Notes under the pieces: model-generated
Told to the model about the DNA's origin: nothing
The model's input: only the letters and a program-made list of their open reading frames with translations
Databases searched by the model: none
DNA from: DASRTE01 sp035316885
Lineage (GTDB): Bacteria > Actinomycetota > Actinomycetes > Jiangellales > Jiangellaceae
Length of the DNA stretch: 7,005 bases
Assembly: GCA_035316885.1 (NCBI GenBank)
Contig: DATHII010000356.1
Coordinates: forward strand, 1-7,005
Direction: 5' to 3'
Made by a program: the position numbers and the translations under genes
In this document: piece by piece, positions 1 to 5,471 of the stretch
How positions within the stretch are numbered: position 1 is the stretch's first letter
How the letters are laid out: each line of letters begins with the position of its first letter

Positions 1-145
1 CCCGGGTCGCCTCCATCGCCTCTGCCGGCGGCGGAATATCGGTGTCCAGGTTCTCCATGCGAAGAACGTCGGGGTCATCGCCGGCCGCCGCCGCGACACG
101 ATCGATGTTGAAGCCCGGGATGCCCTCAAGACGCCGCACGCCCAT
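1..145 (-). CDS. PLP-dependent aminotransferase (class I/II fold), N-terminal part only
   Basis: This is the first 48 codons of a gene that continues beyond the left edge of the window. The ATG at 145-143 is preceded by a perfect AGGAGG (156-151) with a 5-base spacer, which fixes the start. The peptide begins MGVRRLEGIPGFNIDR and continues with an ENLDTDIPPP stretch at residues 31-40. That resembles the N-terminal arm of bacterial aspartate/aromatic-type aminotransferases, where a (L/M)ENLDTD.PPP segment precedes the first helix of the PLP fold. The catalytic lysine and the PLP phosphate-binding residues lie outside the window, so substrate cannot be inferred. Codon use is GC-rich at third positions, as expected for a real gene. 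It diverges from the glycosylase gene at 444. Family assignment is from recognition of a short N-terminus only; another fold-type I PLP enzyme remains possible. Confidence 0.65.
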   Translation of the reverse strand, partial: MGVRRLEGIPGFNIDRVAAAAGDDPDVLRMENLDTDIPPPAEAMEATR

Positions 146-150
146 CGACT

Positions 151-156
151 CCTCCT
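151..156 (-). promoter_or_regulatory. Shine-Dalgarno site of the aminotransferase gene
   Basis: Reading the minus strand, AGGAGG followed by AGTCG and then ATG (145) is a perfect anti-16S match at an ideal 5-base spacing. It is one of only two strong ribosome binding sites in the window, the other being that of the methyltransferase, and it decides the aminotransferase start. Confidence 0.8.
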
Positions 157-310
157 ACGGTTGCTCAAATGGAGCTTCAGCGTTCCACGACGCGGCGACC
201 GACGGCGGCCTCATCGGCGCGTCCGAAATTATGTCCCGAGTGTCGTCCCGCTGTGCGGCTTGATCCGTAACGGGTAGTTCCGCGCTTCTGGATCATCTGC
301 AACGCACGCT

Positions 311-330
311 CATGCCGCAGACACGGCATG
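311..330. repeat. Perfect 7-bp inverted repeat, possible operator or hairpin
   Basis: CATGCCG (311-317) and CGGCATG (324-330) are exact reverse complements separated by the six bases CAGACA. The 20-bp element lies roughly midway between two divergent genes, where a dimeric repressor such as a TetR- or GntR-family protein could bind; it could also fold as an RNA hairpin. No T-tract follows, so it is not a typical intrinsic terminator. Function is inference; the symmetry is directly visible. Confidence 0.45.
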
Positions 331-394
331 TCCCAAGGCCCCCGCGAGTGACCAGTTGGGTTCAGACGAGGCCGGCACTCTCGTGGCGCATGTG

Positions 395-436
395 ATTGAC
401 ACTCACGCCACTCGGTCAATATGGCGGCGCTAGGTT
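395..436 (+). promoter_or_regulatory. Candidate promoter and overlapping dyad of the glycosylase gene
   Basis: A perfect TTGACA (396-401) lies inside a 6-bp inverted repeat, ATTGAC (395-400) and GTCAAT (415-420), separated by 14 bases. A -10 candidate, TATGGC (420-425), sits 18 bases after TTGACA. Independently, TAGGTT (431-436) fits TANNNT and ends exactly 7 bases before the ATG at 444, the arrangement seen for leaderless actinobacterial transcripts; it is too far from TTGACA (29 bases) to share it. The two readings predict different transcription starts, near 432 or at 443-444. The TTG at 396 is in frame with the gene but is better explained as a -35 box than as a start codon. Confidence 0.4.
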
Positions 437-443
437 CGAAGGC

Positions 444-1529
444 ATGGTCGTTCACCAGCTCAGCCTGGAGGAGGCGCGGCGCATCGCGGTGCATGCGCAG
501 CTGCTGGACCTGCCGCGCCCGACCGACATCGTCGAGGTCGTCGAGCGCCTGACGATCCTGCAGATCGACCCGACCGCGGCCATCGCGCCGAGCGCCGATC
601 TCGTCCTGTGGAGCCGCCTGGGCTCGAGCTACCACCCCCCCGACCTCGTCAAGGCGGTCGAGCACGACCGCACCCTCGCCGAGACCGTCGCCTACATCCG
701 GTCGCCGCGAGACCTGCCGGCCGTGATCGCCGAGGTCCGCGACGCGGAGATGCACGCCTTCACCGCAGCGTGGCTCGAGACGAACGAGCCCTTCCGCCGC
801 GACATCCTCGCGCTGCTGGAGAAGGAGGGCCCGCTGCTCTCCCGCGACATCCCCGACACGAGCGTCGAGCCATGGCCGTCGTCTGGCTGGACCAACAACC
901 GCAACATCACGAGGATGCTTGAGTCCCTCGCCCTCCGCGGGTACGTCGCGATCTCGGCCCGCAAGGGCCGACAGCGCTACTGGGACCTCCCCGAGCGCGT
1001 CTACCCGGCCGACCTGCCCACCCTCGACCTCGACGCCGCCGTCCGGCACCGCAACGAGCGCCGGCTCGCCGCGCTCGGCATCGCCCGCTCCACCAGCCCA
1101 CAGATACCGGGCGAGTCGCCTTACGTCGGCGACGCCGGTGAGGAGGCCGTCGTCGAGGGCACGCCGGCCACCTGGCGCGTCCACCCGGCCTACCTCGGGC
1201 TGCCGTTCAAGGGACGCACGGCGCTGCTCTCACCGTTCGACCGGCTCATCCACGACCGCATCCGCGCCGAGCAACTCTTCGGCTTCGAGTACATCCTCGA
1301 GATGTACAAGCCCAAGGACAAGCGCCGCTGGGGCTACTTCGCCCTCCCCGTCCTCCACGGCGACCGGCTCGTCGGCAAGCTCGACGCGACCGCCGACCGC
1401 AAGGCCGGCACGCTCGTCATCAACGCGATCCACGAGGACGTCCGCTTCACCAAGGCCATGACCGCCGCGGTCCGCGCCGAGATCAACGACCTCGCTGCGT
1501 GGCTCGGCCTCGAGGTCACCGGCGCCTGA
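444..1529 (+). CDS. YcaQ/AlkX-family DNA glycosylase (HTH_42 winged-helix protein)
   Basis: The 361-residue product belongs to the AlkZ/YcaQ (HTH_42) family of DNA glycosylases that excise bulky alkylated bases and unhook interstrand crosslinks. Family members contain tandem winged-helix domains and a catalytic QxQ (AlkZ type) or QxD (E. coli YcaQ/AlkX type) motif. Here LQID places Gln40 and Asp42 in the QxD form. Winged-helix elements lie near residues 118-182, including the wing-like KGRQRYWDLPERVYP. The highly conserved C-terminal block is present: LPFKGRTALLSPFDRLIHDR (253-272), then EMYKPK, RRWGYFALPVL and KLDA.ADRKAG. Length is within the range for actinobacterial homologues and no domain looks missing. 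I chose ATG 444 because alignment-like conservation begins just after it and a leaderless-type TAGGTT lies 7 bases upstream; no Shine-Dalgarno is visible. The enzyme is cytosolic and acts alone; neighbours do not suggest a biosynthetic self-resistance role. Confidence 0.88.
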   Translation: MVVHQLSLEEARRIAVHAQLLDLPRPTDIVEVVERLTILQIDPTAAIAPSADLVLWSRLGSSYHPPDLVKAVEHDRTLAETVAYIRSPRDLPAVIAEVRDAEMHAFTAAWLETNEPFRRDILALLEKEGPLLSRDIPDTSVEPWPSSGWTNNRNITRMLESLALRGYVAISARKGRQRYWDLPERVYPADLPTLDLDAAVRHRNERRLAALGIARSTSPQIPGESPYVGDAGEEAVVEGTPATWRVHPAYLGLPFKGRTALLSPFDRLIHDRIRAEQLFGFEYILEMYKPKDKRRWGYFALPVLHGDRLVGKLDATADRKAGTLVINAIHEDVRFTKAMTAAVRAEINDLAAWLGLEVTGA

Positions 1530-1546
1530 GCCCCGCTCGTCGTGCG

Positions 1547-1585
1547 GCATCCGCGGATGCTCGTAGCGATCTGGGTTGGCATCGC
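1547..1585. terminator. Two short palindromes between convergent genes, possible bidirectional terminator
   Basis: The 82 bases between the convergent glycosylase and DUF2237 genes contain a perfect 14-bp palindrome, GCATCCGCGGATGC (1547-1560), and a second inverted repeat, GCGAT (1566-1570) with ATCGC (1581-1585) around a 10-base loop. Neither is followed by a T-run on either strand. Actinobacterial terminators often lack U-tracts, so the position supports a weak terminator role, but the stems are only about 5 bp once a loop is allowed. Confidence 0.3.
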
Positions 1586-1611
1586 ATCAAGTCCGAACGC
1601 GTGACCCAGTA

Positions 1612-2004
1612 CTACGGCTCGAGCGAGCTCGGGTCTGCCGGGACGTCCACGGCGTGCTTCCGGAGCGCTGCCATCGGCACGATCGGCAGCACCGCCTCAT
1701 TGGTGGAGGCAAGCACGACCGGCGCAGCCACGCCGTCGTTGTAGGCACGGGCCCAGTTCGCCGCGGTCACGCACCAGCGGTCGCCCGGCACCAGTCCCGG
1801 GAAGCGGTACTGCGGCCTCGGCGTCGACAAGTCGTTGCCGATGCTGCGCTGGTGGTCCAGAAACTCGGCCGTGACGACCGCGCAGATGGTGTGACTTCCG
1901 ACGTCCTCCGGGCCGGTGCTGCAGCAGCCATCACGAAAGAACCCGGTCATCGGGTCGGTACCGCACGGCTGCAAGTCGGCGCCGAGGACGTTGCGCTCTG
2001 CCAC
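1612..2004 (-). CDS. DUF2237 family protein, function unknown
   Basis: The 130-residue product matches the DUF2237 family over nearly its whole length: NVLGADLQPCGTDPMTGFFR (5-24), then DGCCSTGPEDVG (25-36), HTICAVVTAEFL, GNDLSTPRP (57-64), FPGLVPGDRWCVTAANW (68-84) and APPVVL-like GVAAPVVLAST. Five cysteines (14, 27, 28, 41, 78) fall in the conserved blocks, consistent with a metal site or redox role, though no function is established that I know of. It has no signal peptide or membrane segment. The start is uncertain: GTG 2004 gives a typical N-terminus (MAERNVLG), GTG 2010 adds two residues, and GTG 2073 would give 153 residues with a weak AGCAGG ribosome site, but the added codons are rare and AT-rich at third positions. 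It converges with the glycosylase and follows the broken region downstream of tldE on the same strand; no clear promoter is visible. Confidence 0.85.
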   Translation of the reverse strand: MAERNVLGADLQPCGTDPMTGFFRDGCCSTGPEDVGSHTICAVVTAEFLDHQRSIGNDLSTPRPQYRFPGLVPGDRWCVTAANWARAYNDGVAAPVVLASTNEAVLPIVPMAALRKHAVDVPADPSSLEP

Positions 2005-2102
2005 CGACACATCATCGCCCGGCGACGGGCACCCATGCCTCGCGTGGCGCCGTTCGCTCCGCCGTAGTCGCACCCCTCTGCCTGCTCGTCTAACCAGTTG
2101 CG

Positions 2103-2142
2103 ACGCTCGCCCATGCCGCGTGGAGGGCGGCTACGCTCGCCC
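2103..2142. repeat. 10-bp direct repeat pair, 30 bases apart
   Basis: ACGCTCGCCC occurs at 2103-2112 and again at 2133-2142, exactly 30 bases (about three helical turns) apart, upstream of the DUF2237 gene. It could be a paired protein-binding site on one DNA face or chance in GC-rich sequence. Confidence 0.3.
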
Positions 2143-2146
2143 GGAT

Positions 2147-2486
2147 CTAGCCGCGTTGGTGCGTCGTGGAAGGCGCGCAGTTGGACCGCAGGTGGTACTC
2201 CGGCACACGGTAAGGGATGACCTCCCCATCCGGCCTACCTACATTGCCCGGTTCAGGGTTCTCGGTCAGGTTGATGGAGCTGGCCTGGGCCATGAGCCGG
2301 TAGCCAGCGTCGTACTCGGGAAACGGCCACGCGTCGGGTCGGGGGACAGCTCAGTGTCCACTCACGGCTCCGGCGGCGACAATACCGGCAGCAGACTGTC
2401 GTTCTTCACGGCGAGAGCCACGACGATCGCGCCATGGCGATCCTCGACGCGGCTCCTGCGGACGACATGAGCGCCGGTCGAGCTGC
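2147..2486 (-). pseudogene. Probable decayed gene fragment downstream of tldE (unidentified), or host of a small ORF
   Basis: No intact annotated gene fits here, but the minus strand is coding-like. From just after the tldE stop one frame reads through AHVVRRSRVEDRHGAIVVAL and ends SPPEP at a TGA (2364-2362). The same frame resumes at once with GTG 2361 (VDTELSPDP), preceded by GGAG 6 bases upstream. A -1 frame change around 2320-2345 then leads into a 67-codon open stretch (2350-2150) that includes PFPEYDAGYRLMAQASSINL and IPYRVPEYHLRSNCAP and ends at TAG 2149-2147. By my count about 80% of third positions are G or C in both segments, against the noisier surrounding sequence. One in-frame stop plus one frame shift is best read as a pseudogene whose 5' end has been lost next to tldE. 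Alternatively GTG 2361 or ATG 2293 starts a real short gene; ATG 2293 gives 48 residues with a Cys/Ser/Thr-containing tail but has no ribosome site. I do not recognise the family. Confidence 0.35.
2425..2442. terminator. Hairpin 45 bases downstream of tldE, possible terminator
   Basis: GATCGC (2425-2430) and GCGATC (2437-2442) are exact inverted repeats around the loop GCCATG, and an alternative 10-bp palindrome CGCCATGGCG (2430-2439) overlaps them. The element begins 45 bases after the tldE stop on the minus strand. It lacks a T-tract and lies inside the coding-like fragment, so a terminator role is only a possibility. Confidence 0.2.
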
Positions 2487-3884
2487 CTACGACGCCTGAG
2501 ACACCGAGGACATGTTGAAGTCGGGCACCCGTACCGGCGGCATCGCGGTGCGCGGGAAGTAGTCGCCCCACTCACGGCTGAACGCCGGCACGGTAGCGCC
2601 CGCTGCGCCGAAGCGGTCAAGCAACGAGATCGGGCTCTCGTTGAAGCGGAAGTTGTTCACCGCGCCGGCCACCTCGCCGCCCTCGACGAGGTAGACGCCG
2701 TCGCGGGTGAGCCCGGTGAGCAGCAGCGTCTGCGGGTCGACCTCGCGGATGTACCACAGGCAGGTCAGGAGCAGCCCTCGTTCTACGCCGGTGACAAGGT
2801 CGTCCACGGATCCCTGTGCGCCGTCGATCGTCAACCCCAGGTTGTCGATCGGGGGTGTCACGGCGAGCCCGGTGAGTTCGGCGGAGTGCCTGGTCTGCAT
2901 AAGGGCGGCCAGCGACCCGTCGCGGATCCAGTCCGTGCGGCCCACCGGCAGACCGTTGTCGAAGACGCTCTGCTCCGCACTCGAGGCGTGGGCGACAACG
3001 AAGGGCGCACAGCGCAGGCCGGACGCCGACGGATCCGACCACAGCGACACCGGCTGCTGCGAGAGCCGCTCGCCCACGCGCGTGCCGTCGCCCGGCTTGG
3101 CGAACACGGTCCTGCCCTCGTGGGCGTCGCGCGCGCTCATCGTCCAGTATGCGTAGATCATCAGGTCCGCGACCGCCGTCGGCGGAAGCACGGTGTCGTA
3201 CCGTCCCGCAGGGAGGTCGACCGTGCGCTCGGCCCAGGCCAGCTTGCGGACCAGTTCGGAGTCGAGGGCGGCGACGTCGACGTCGACCATGTCCGCGGAT
3301 GCATGACCCACCCACGCCGAGCGGGTGAGGTCTGCGGACTTGCCGGTGATGCCGATATGCCCGCTGGGCTGCTCGTGCCGCAGCCGCAGGCCGGTCGACG
3401 AGCCGACGTAGGTGGTCGCCACGGCATGTTCGACGTACCCGTAGGACTTCCGCTTCTCTGCGTTCGCCCGGGCGAAGCTGTCGCCGAGCGCGGGGGAGAT
3501 GTCAGCGAAGACCGAGACCGAGGTCTCGCCGGCCGGTTCGCTCCACGACGGGACCTCGTCACCGTCGACGAGTGGCTGCGCGTCCTCCGCGGTGCCGGTG
3601 TCACGAGCCGCCTGCTCGGCGGCGCGGACCAGTGGCTCGAGCGTCTCGCGCGTGACAGCGCTCCGCGCGACGACTCCCGCGGCCGTGCCGGACGCCTCCC
3701 CGATGGTCGCCACGACGGTGACCGAACGCGACCGCATGACGCCGTTGGTGGTCAGTGTGTTGCCGGCCCATCGCAGGTTCGCGCTGTGGCCCTCGTCGAC
3801 GAGGACGACGCTGGCGTCGCCCACGGACAGCTCCAGGCACCGTTCGACGACCTCCTGCGCGCTGATCGGCGACGCCACGCTCAC
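2487..3884 (-). CDS. tldE: TldE/PmbA, non-catalytic subunit of the TldD/TldE protease
   Basis: The 465-residue product is a TldE/PmbA homologue, partner of the metalloprotease TldD. In E. coli the TldD/TldE complex trims the leader of microcin B17 and degrades unfolded peptides such as CcdA. TldE shares the TldD fold but lacks the zinc site: no HExxxH is present here, the only HE (255-256) being in HEGRTV, without the second histidine. Conserved features include NFRFNESPISLLDRF (411-425), LLLTGLTRDGVYLVEGG (387-403) and the C-terminal FNMSSVSQAS (456-465) typical of actinobacterial members. The start GTG at 3884-3882 overlaps the tldD stop TGA (3883-3881) in a GTGA arrangement, indicating one transcript and translational coupling; GAGGGTGG just upstream is a plausible weak ribosome site. 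No signal peptide: cytosolic. Length agrees with the family and no disruption is seen. Confidence 0.9.
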   Translation of the reverse strand: MSVASPISAQEVVERCLELSVGDASVVLVDEGHSANLRWAGNTLTTNGVMRSRSVTVVATIGEASGTAAGVVARSAVTRETLEPLVRAAEQAARDTGTAEDAQPLVDGDEVPSWSEPAGETSVSVFADISPALGDSFARANAEKRKSYGYVEHAVATTYVGSSTGLRLRHEQPSGHIGITGKSADLTRSAWVGHASADMVDVDVAALDSELVRKLAWAERTVDLPAGRYDTVLPPTAVADLMIYAYWTMSARDAHEGRTVFAKPGDGTRVGERLSQQPVSLWSDPSASGLRCAPFVVAHASSAEQSVFDNGLPVGRTDWIRDGSLAALMQTRHSAELTGLAVTPPIDNLGLTIDGAQGSVDDLVTGVERGLLLTCLWYIREVDPQTLLLTGLTRDGVYLVEGGEVAGAVNNFRFNESPISLLDRFGAAGATVPAFSREWGDYFPRTAMPPVRVPDFNMSSVSQAS

Positions 3885-5407
3885 TGCCCACCCTCGTCGG
3901 CGGTGTTGAGGATCCGCACCGATCGGAACACGGCCGACGGGCAGCCGTGCGACACGGGCGCGATCTGGCCCGGTTGTGCCTTACCGCAGTTGAACGCCCC
4001 GCCCATCACATACGTCTCGGGTCCTCCAATCGCTGCTAGGGAGCCCCAGAAGTCGGTCGTCGTGGCCTGGTAGGCGACGTCACGCATCTGACCCGCAAGG
4101 CGTCCGTTCACGATCCGGTAGAAGCGTTGCCCGGTGAACTGGAAGTTGTACCTCTGCATGTCGATCGACCAGGACTTGTCGCCCACCACGTAGATGCCCC
4201 GGTCGACCTGCGAGATCAGCTCCTCGGTCGTGGGACCGCCCTCCGCCGGCTGGAGCGAGACGTTGGCCATCCGTTGCACAGGCACGTGGCCGGCCGAGTC
4301 GGCGAAAGCGCATCCGTTCGAGCGGCTGGCGCCCAACGTCGCGGACATCAGCCGGGCCATCCGCCGGTCGAGCTGGTAGCCGACCAGTACGCCATCGCGC
4401 ACGATGTCCCACTGCTGGGCCCGGACGCCCTCGTCGTCGAAGCCGACGGTGGACAGGCCGTGGGTGACGATGCGATCGCCCGTCACATGCATGAGCGGGG
4501 AGCCGTAGCGCAGGGTGCCCAGCTGGTCGGGCGTGGCGAACGAGGTGCCCGCGTAATTGGCCTCGTAGCCGAGCGCACGGTCGAGCTCGGTTGCGTGTCC
4601 CACCGACTCGTGGATGGTCAGCCACAGGTTGGTGGGGTCGACGACGAGGTCGTACGTCCCCGCCTCGACACCGGGGGCGGCCAACTTCTCGGCCAGCAGA
4701 CCGGGCAACTCGTCGAGCGCACCCTGCCAGTCGACGAGCCCGTCGGCTCCCGTGACGTATTCCCACCCGCGGCCGACAGGTGGGGCGAGCGTGCGCATGG
4801 TCTCGAAGCGACCGCTGTCTGCCTCGACGGCCAGCGCCTCGACGACGGGATGGAGACGCACCCGCTGCTGGGTGGTCACCGTGCCCGCGGTGTCGGCGTA
4901 GAACTTGCCCTCCAGCACCTGGTCCAGACGCGCGGTCACGTGGTCGACGCCCTCGCGGTCCATCACAGTTCGTGAGTAGGCCGCGAGGAGTTCGACCTTG
5001 TCGGCGTCGGACACCGAGAACGGGTCGGTGTCGTACGCGGACACCCAGGTGGCGTCGGGATGGACCGGCTCGTCGGCGAGCTCGATCCGTTCGGGGCTCA
5101 TGTCGTGTGCGGTACGGGCGATGTCGACCGCGTCCGTGGCGACCCGGACCGCCTCGTCGGCCGTCAGGTCCACGGCCGCGGCGAATCCCCAGGTGCCCTC
5201 ATGGACGACGCGGACCGCGAAGCCGACGTCCTCGCCGTCGTGGCTGCCTTCCAGGCGCCCGTCACGCAGCGAGATGCCCTGGCTGCGGATCCGTTCGAGG
5301 CGGAAGTCGGCATGCGCGGCCCCGAGCTCGCGCGCGCGTTGCAGAGCGGCGTCGGCCAGTGGGCGCATGGGCAGGGCCAGGAAGGCAGGATCGATCTCTG
5401 CGGGCAC
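3881..5407 (-). CDS. tldD: TldD, zinc metalloprotease subunit of TldD/TldE
   Basis: The 508-residue product is the catalytic TldD subunit. The zinc motif HESVGH gives His266, Glu267 and His271, and the C-terminal NCGKAQPGQ supplies Cys474, matching the HExxxH plus distal cysteine ligand set of E. coli TldD. Other conserved parts are LRDGRLE near residue 48, TWGFAAAVDLT (72-82), AGTYDLVVDP (249-258) and GRLAGQMRDVAYQATTTDFW (435-454). I choose GTG 5407 over the ATG at 5473: family-like sequence starts at AEIDPAFLALP immediately after GTG 5407, a TAGGCT -10 box ends 7 bases before it (leaderless layout), and ATG 5473 would overlap the start of the divergent PKS gene while adding 22 unrelated residues. 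It is the first gene of the tldD-tldE operon. Substrate in this organism is unknown; no RiPP modification enzymes are in the window. Confidence 0.92.
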   Translation of the reverse strand: MPAEIDPAFLALPMRPLADAALQRARELGAAHADFRLERIRSQGISLRDGRLEGSHDGEDVGFAVRVVHEGTWGFAAAVDLTADEAVRVATDAVDIARTAHDMSPERIELADEPVHPDATWVSAYDTDPFSVSDADKVELLAAYSRTVMDREGVDHVTARLDQVLEGKFYADTAGTVTTQQRVRLHPVVEALAVEADSGRFETMRTLAPPVGRGWEYVTGADGLVDWQGALDELPGLLAEKLAAPGVEAGTYDLVVDPTNLWLTIHESVGHATELDRALGYEANYAGTSFATPDQLGTLRYGSPLMHVTGDRIVTHGLSTVGFDDEGVRAQQWDIVRDGVLVGYQLDRRMARLMSATLGASRSNGCAFADSAGHVPVQRMANVSLQPAEGGPTTEELISQVDRGIYVVGDKSWSIDMQRYNFQFTGQRFYRIVNGRLAGQMRDVAYQATTTDFWGSLAAIGGPETYVMGGAFNCGKAQPGQIAPVSHGCPSAVFRSVRILNTADEGGQ

Positions 5408-5414
5408 GACGGCG

Positions 5415-5420
5415 AGCCTA
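5415..5420 (-). promoter_or_regulatory. Candidate -10 box of tldD, leaderless arrangement
   Basis: On the minus strand TAGGCT (5420-5415) fits TANNNT, followed by the 7 bases CGCCGTC and then GTG (5407). This is the spacing expected if transcription begins at the start codon. No TTGACA-like -35 is apparent 16-18 bases upstream, which is common for actinobacterial promoters. Confidence 0.5.
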
Positions 5421-5436
5421 ACCCGACCGCTCTCGT

Positions 5437-5467
5437 GCATCGCCAGGACGGCCGTCTGACACGATGC
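5437..5467. promoter_or_regulatory. Nested inverted repeats in the tldD/PKS divergent spacer, candidate operator
   Basis: A perfect 10-bp palindrome, GACGGCCGTC (5447-5456), is flanked almost concentrically by GCATCG (5437-5442) and CGATGC (5462-5467), themselves an exact inverted pair; the two centres differ by half a base. The element occupies half of the 64-base spacer between the divergent starts. Its right arm overlaps CACGAT (5460-5465), a possible -10 for the PKS gene lying 6 bases before ATG 5472. A regulator bound here could control both operons. The symmetry is seen; the function is inferred. Confidence 0.4.
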
Positions 5468-5471
5468 CAGC

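Larger units (their letters stand above)
146..443. other. Divergent intergenic region, no gene seen
   Basis: This 298-base stretch lies between the divergent aminotransferase and glycosylase genes. No reading frame in it has convincing codon bias or a recognisable product; the open frame on the minus strand here is a continuation of antisense frame from the glycosylase gene. It contains a perfect 7-bp inverted repeat (311-330), a 6-bp dyad around a TTGACA hexamer (395-420), and on the minus strand a CATAAT hexamer (233-228) that could be a -10 box for the aminotransferase, about 83 bases upstream of its ATG. No good -35 partner for CATAAT is visible, so that promoter is tentative. Confidence 0.6.

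Noticed and set aside
185..334. A possible 50-residue minus-strand peptide (ATG at 334) upstream of the aminotransferase
   Set aside because: Codon use is not biased, there is no ribosome site, and no resemblance to a known family is seen.
396..443. Extending the glycosylase to the in-frame TTG at 396
   Set aside because: The TTG is part of a consensus TTGACA -35 hexamer, the added 16 residues do not look like the family, and a leaderless-type -10 lies just before ATG 444.
177..1184. A 335-codon open frame on the minus strand antisense to the glycosylase gene
   Set aside because: It is a GC-bias shadow: the plus-strand product is an unmistakable YcaQ-family protein and the antisense translation is low-complexity Arg/Gly/Val/Asp with no family resemblance.
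1916..2470. A 184-codon plus-strand frame over the DUF2237 N-terminus and the broken region
   Set aside because: It overlaps the recognised DUF2237 gene on the other strand, and codon bias in the rest favours the minus strand; its translation has no recognisable features.
2358..2579. A 12-bp direct repeat, CCACTCACGGCT, at 2358-2369 and 2568-2579
   Set aside because: One repeat of this length is expected by chance in 7 kb of GC-rich DNA, and the two copies are read in different contexts (tldE codons versus the broken region), so I do not infer recombination.
2886..4073. A 395-codon plus-strand open frame across tldE and the end of tldD
   Set aside because: It is antisense to two clearly conserved genes and its translation is Arg/Gly/Ala-rich without motifs.
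4127..4975. A 282-codon plus-strand frame inside tldD
   Set aside because: Antisense shadow of tldD, opposite the zinc-site region.
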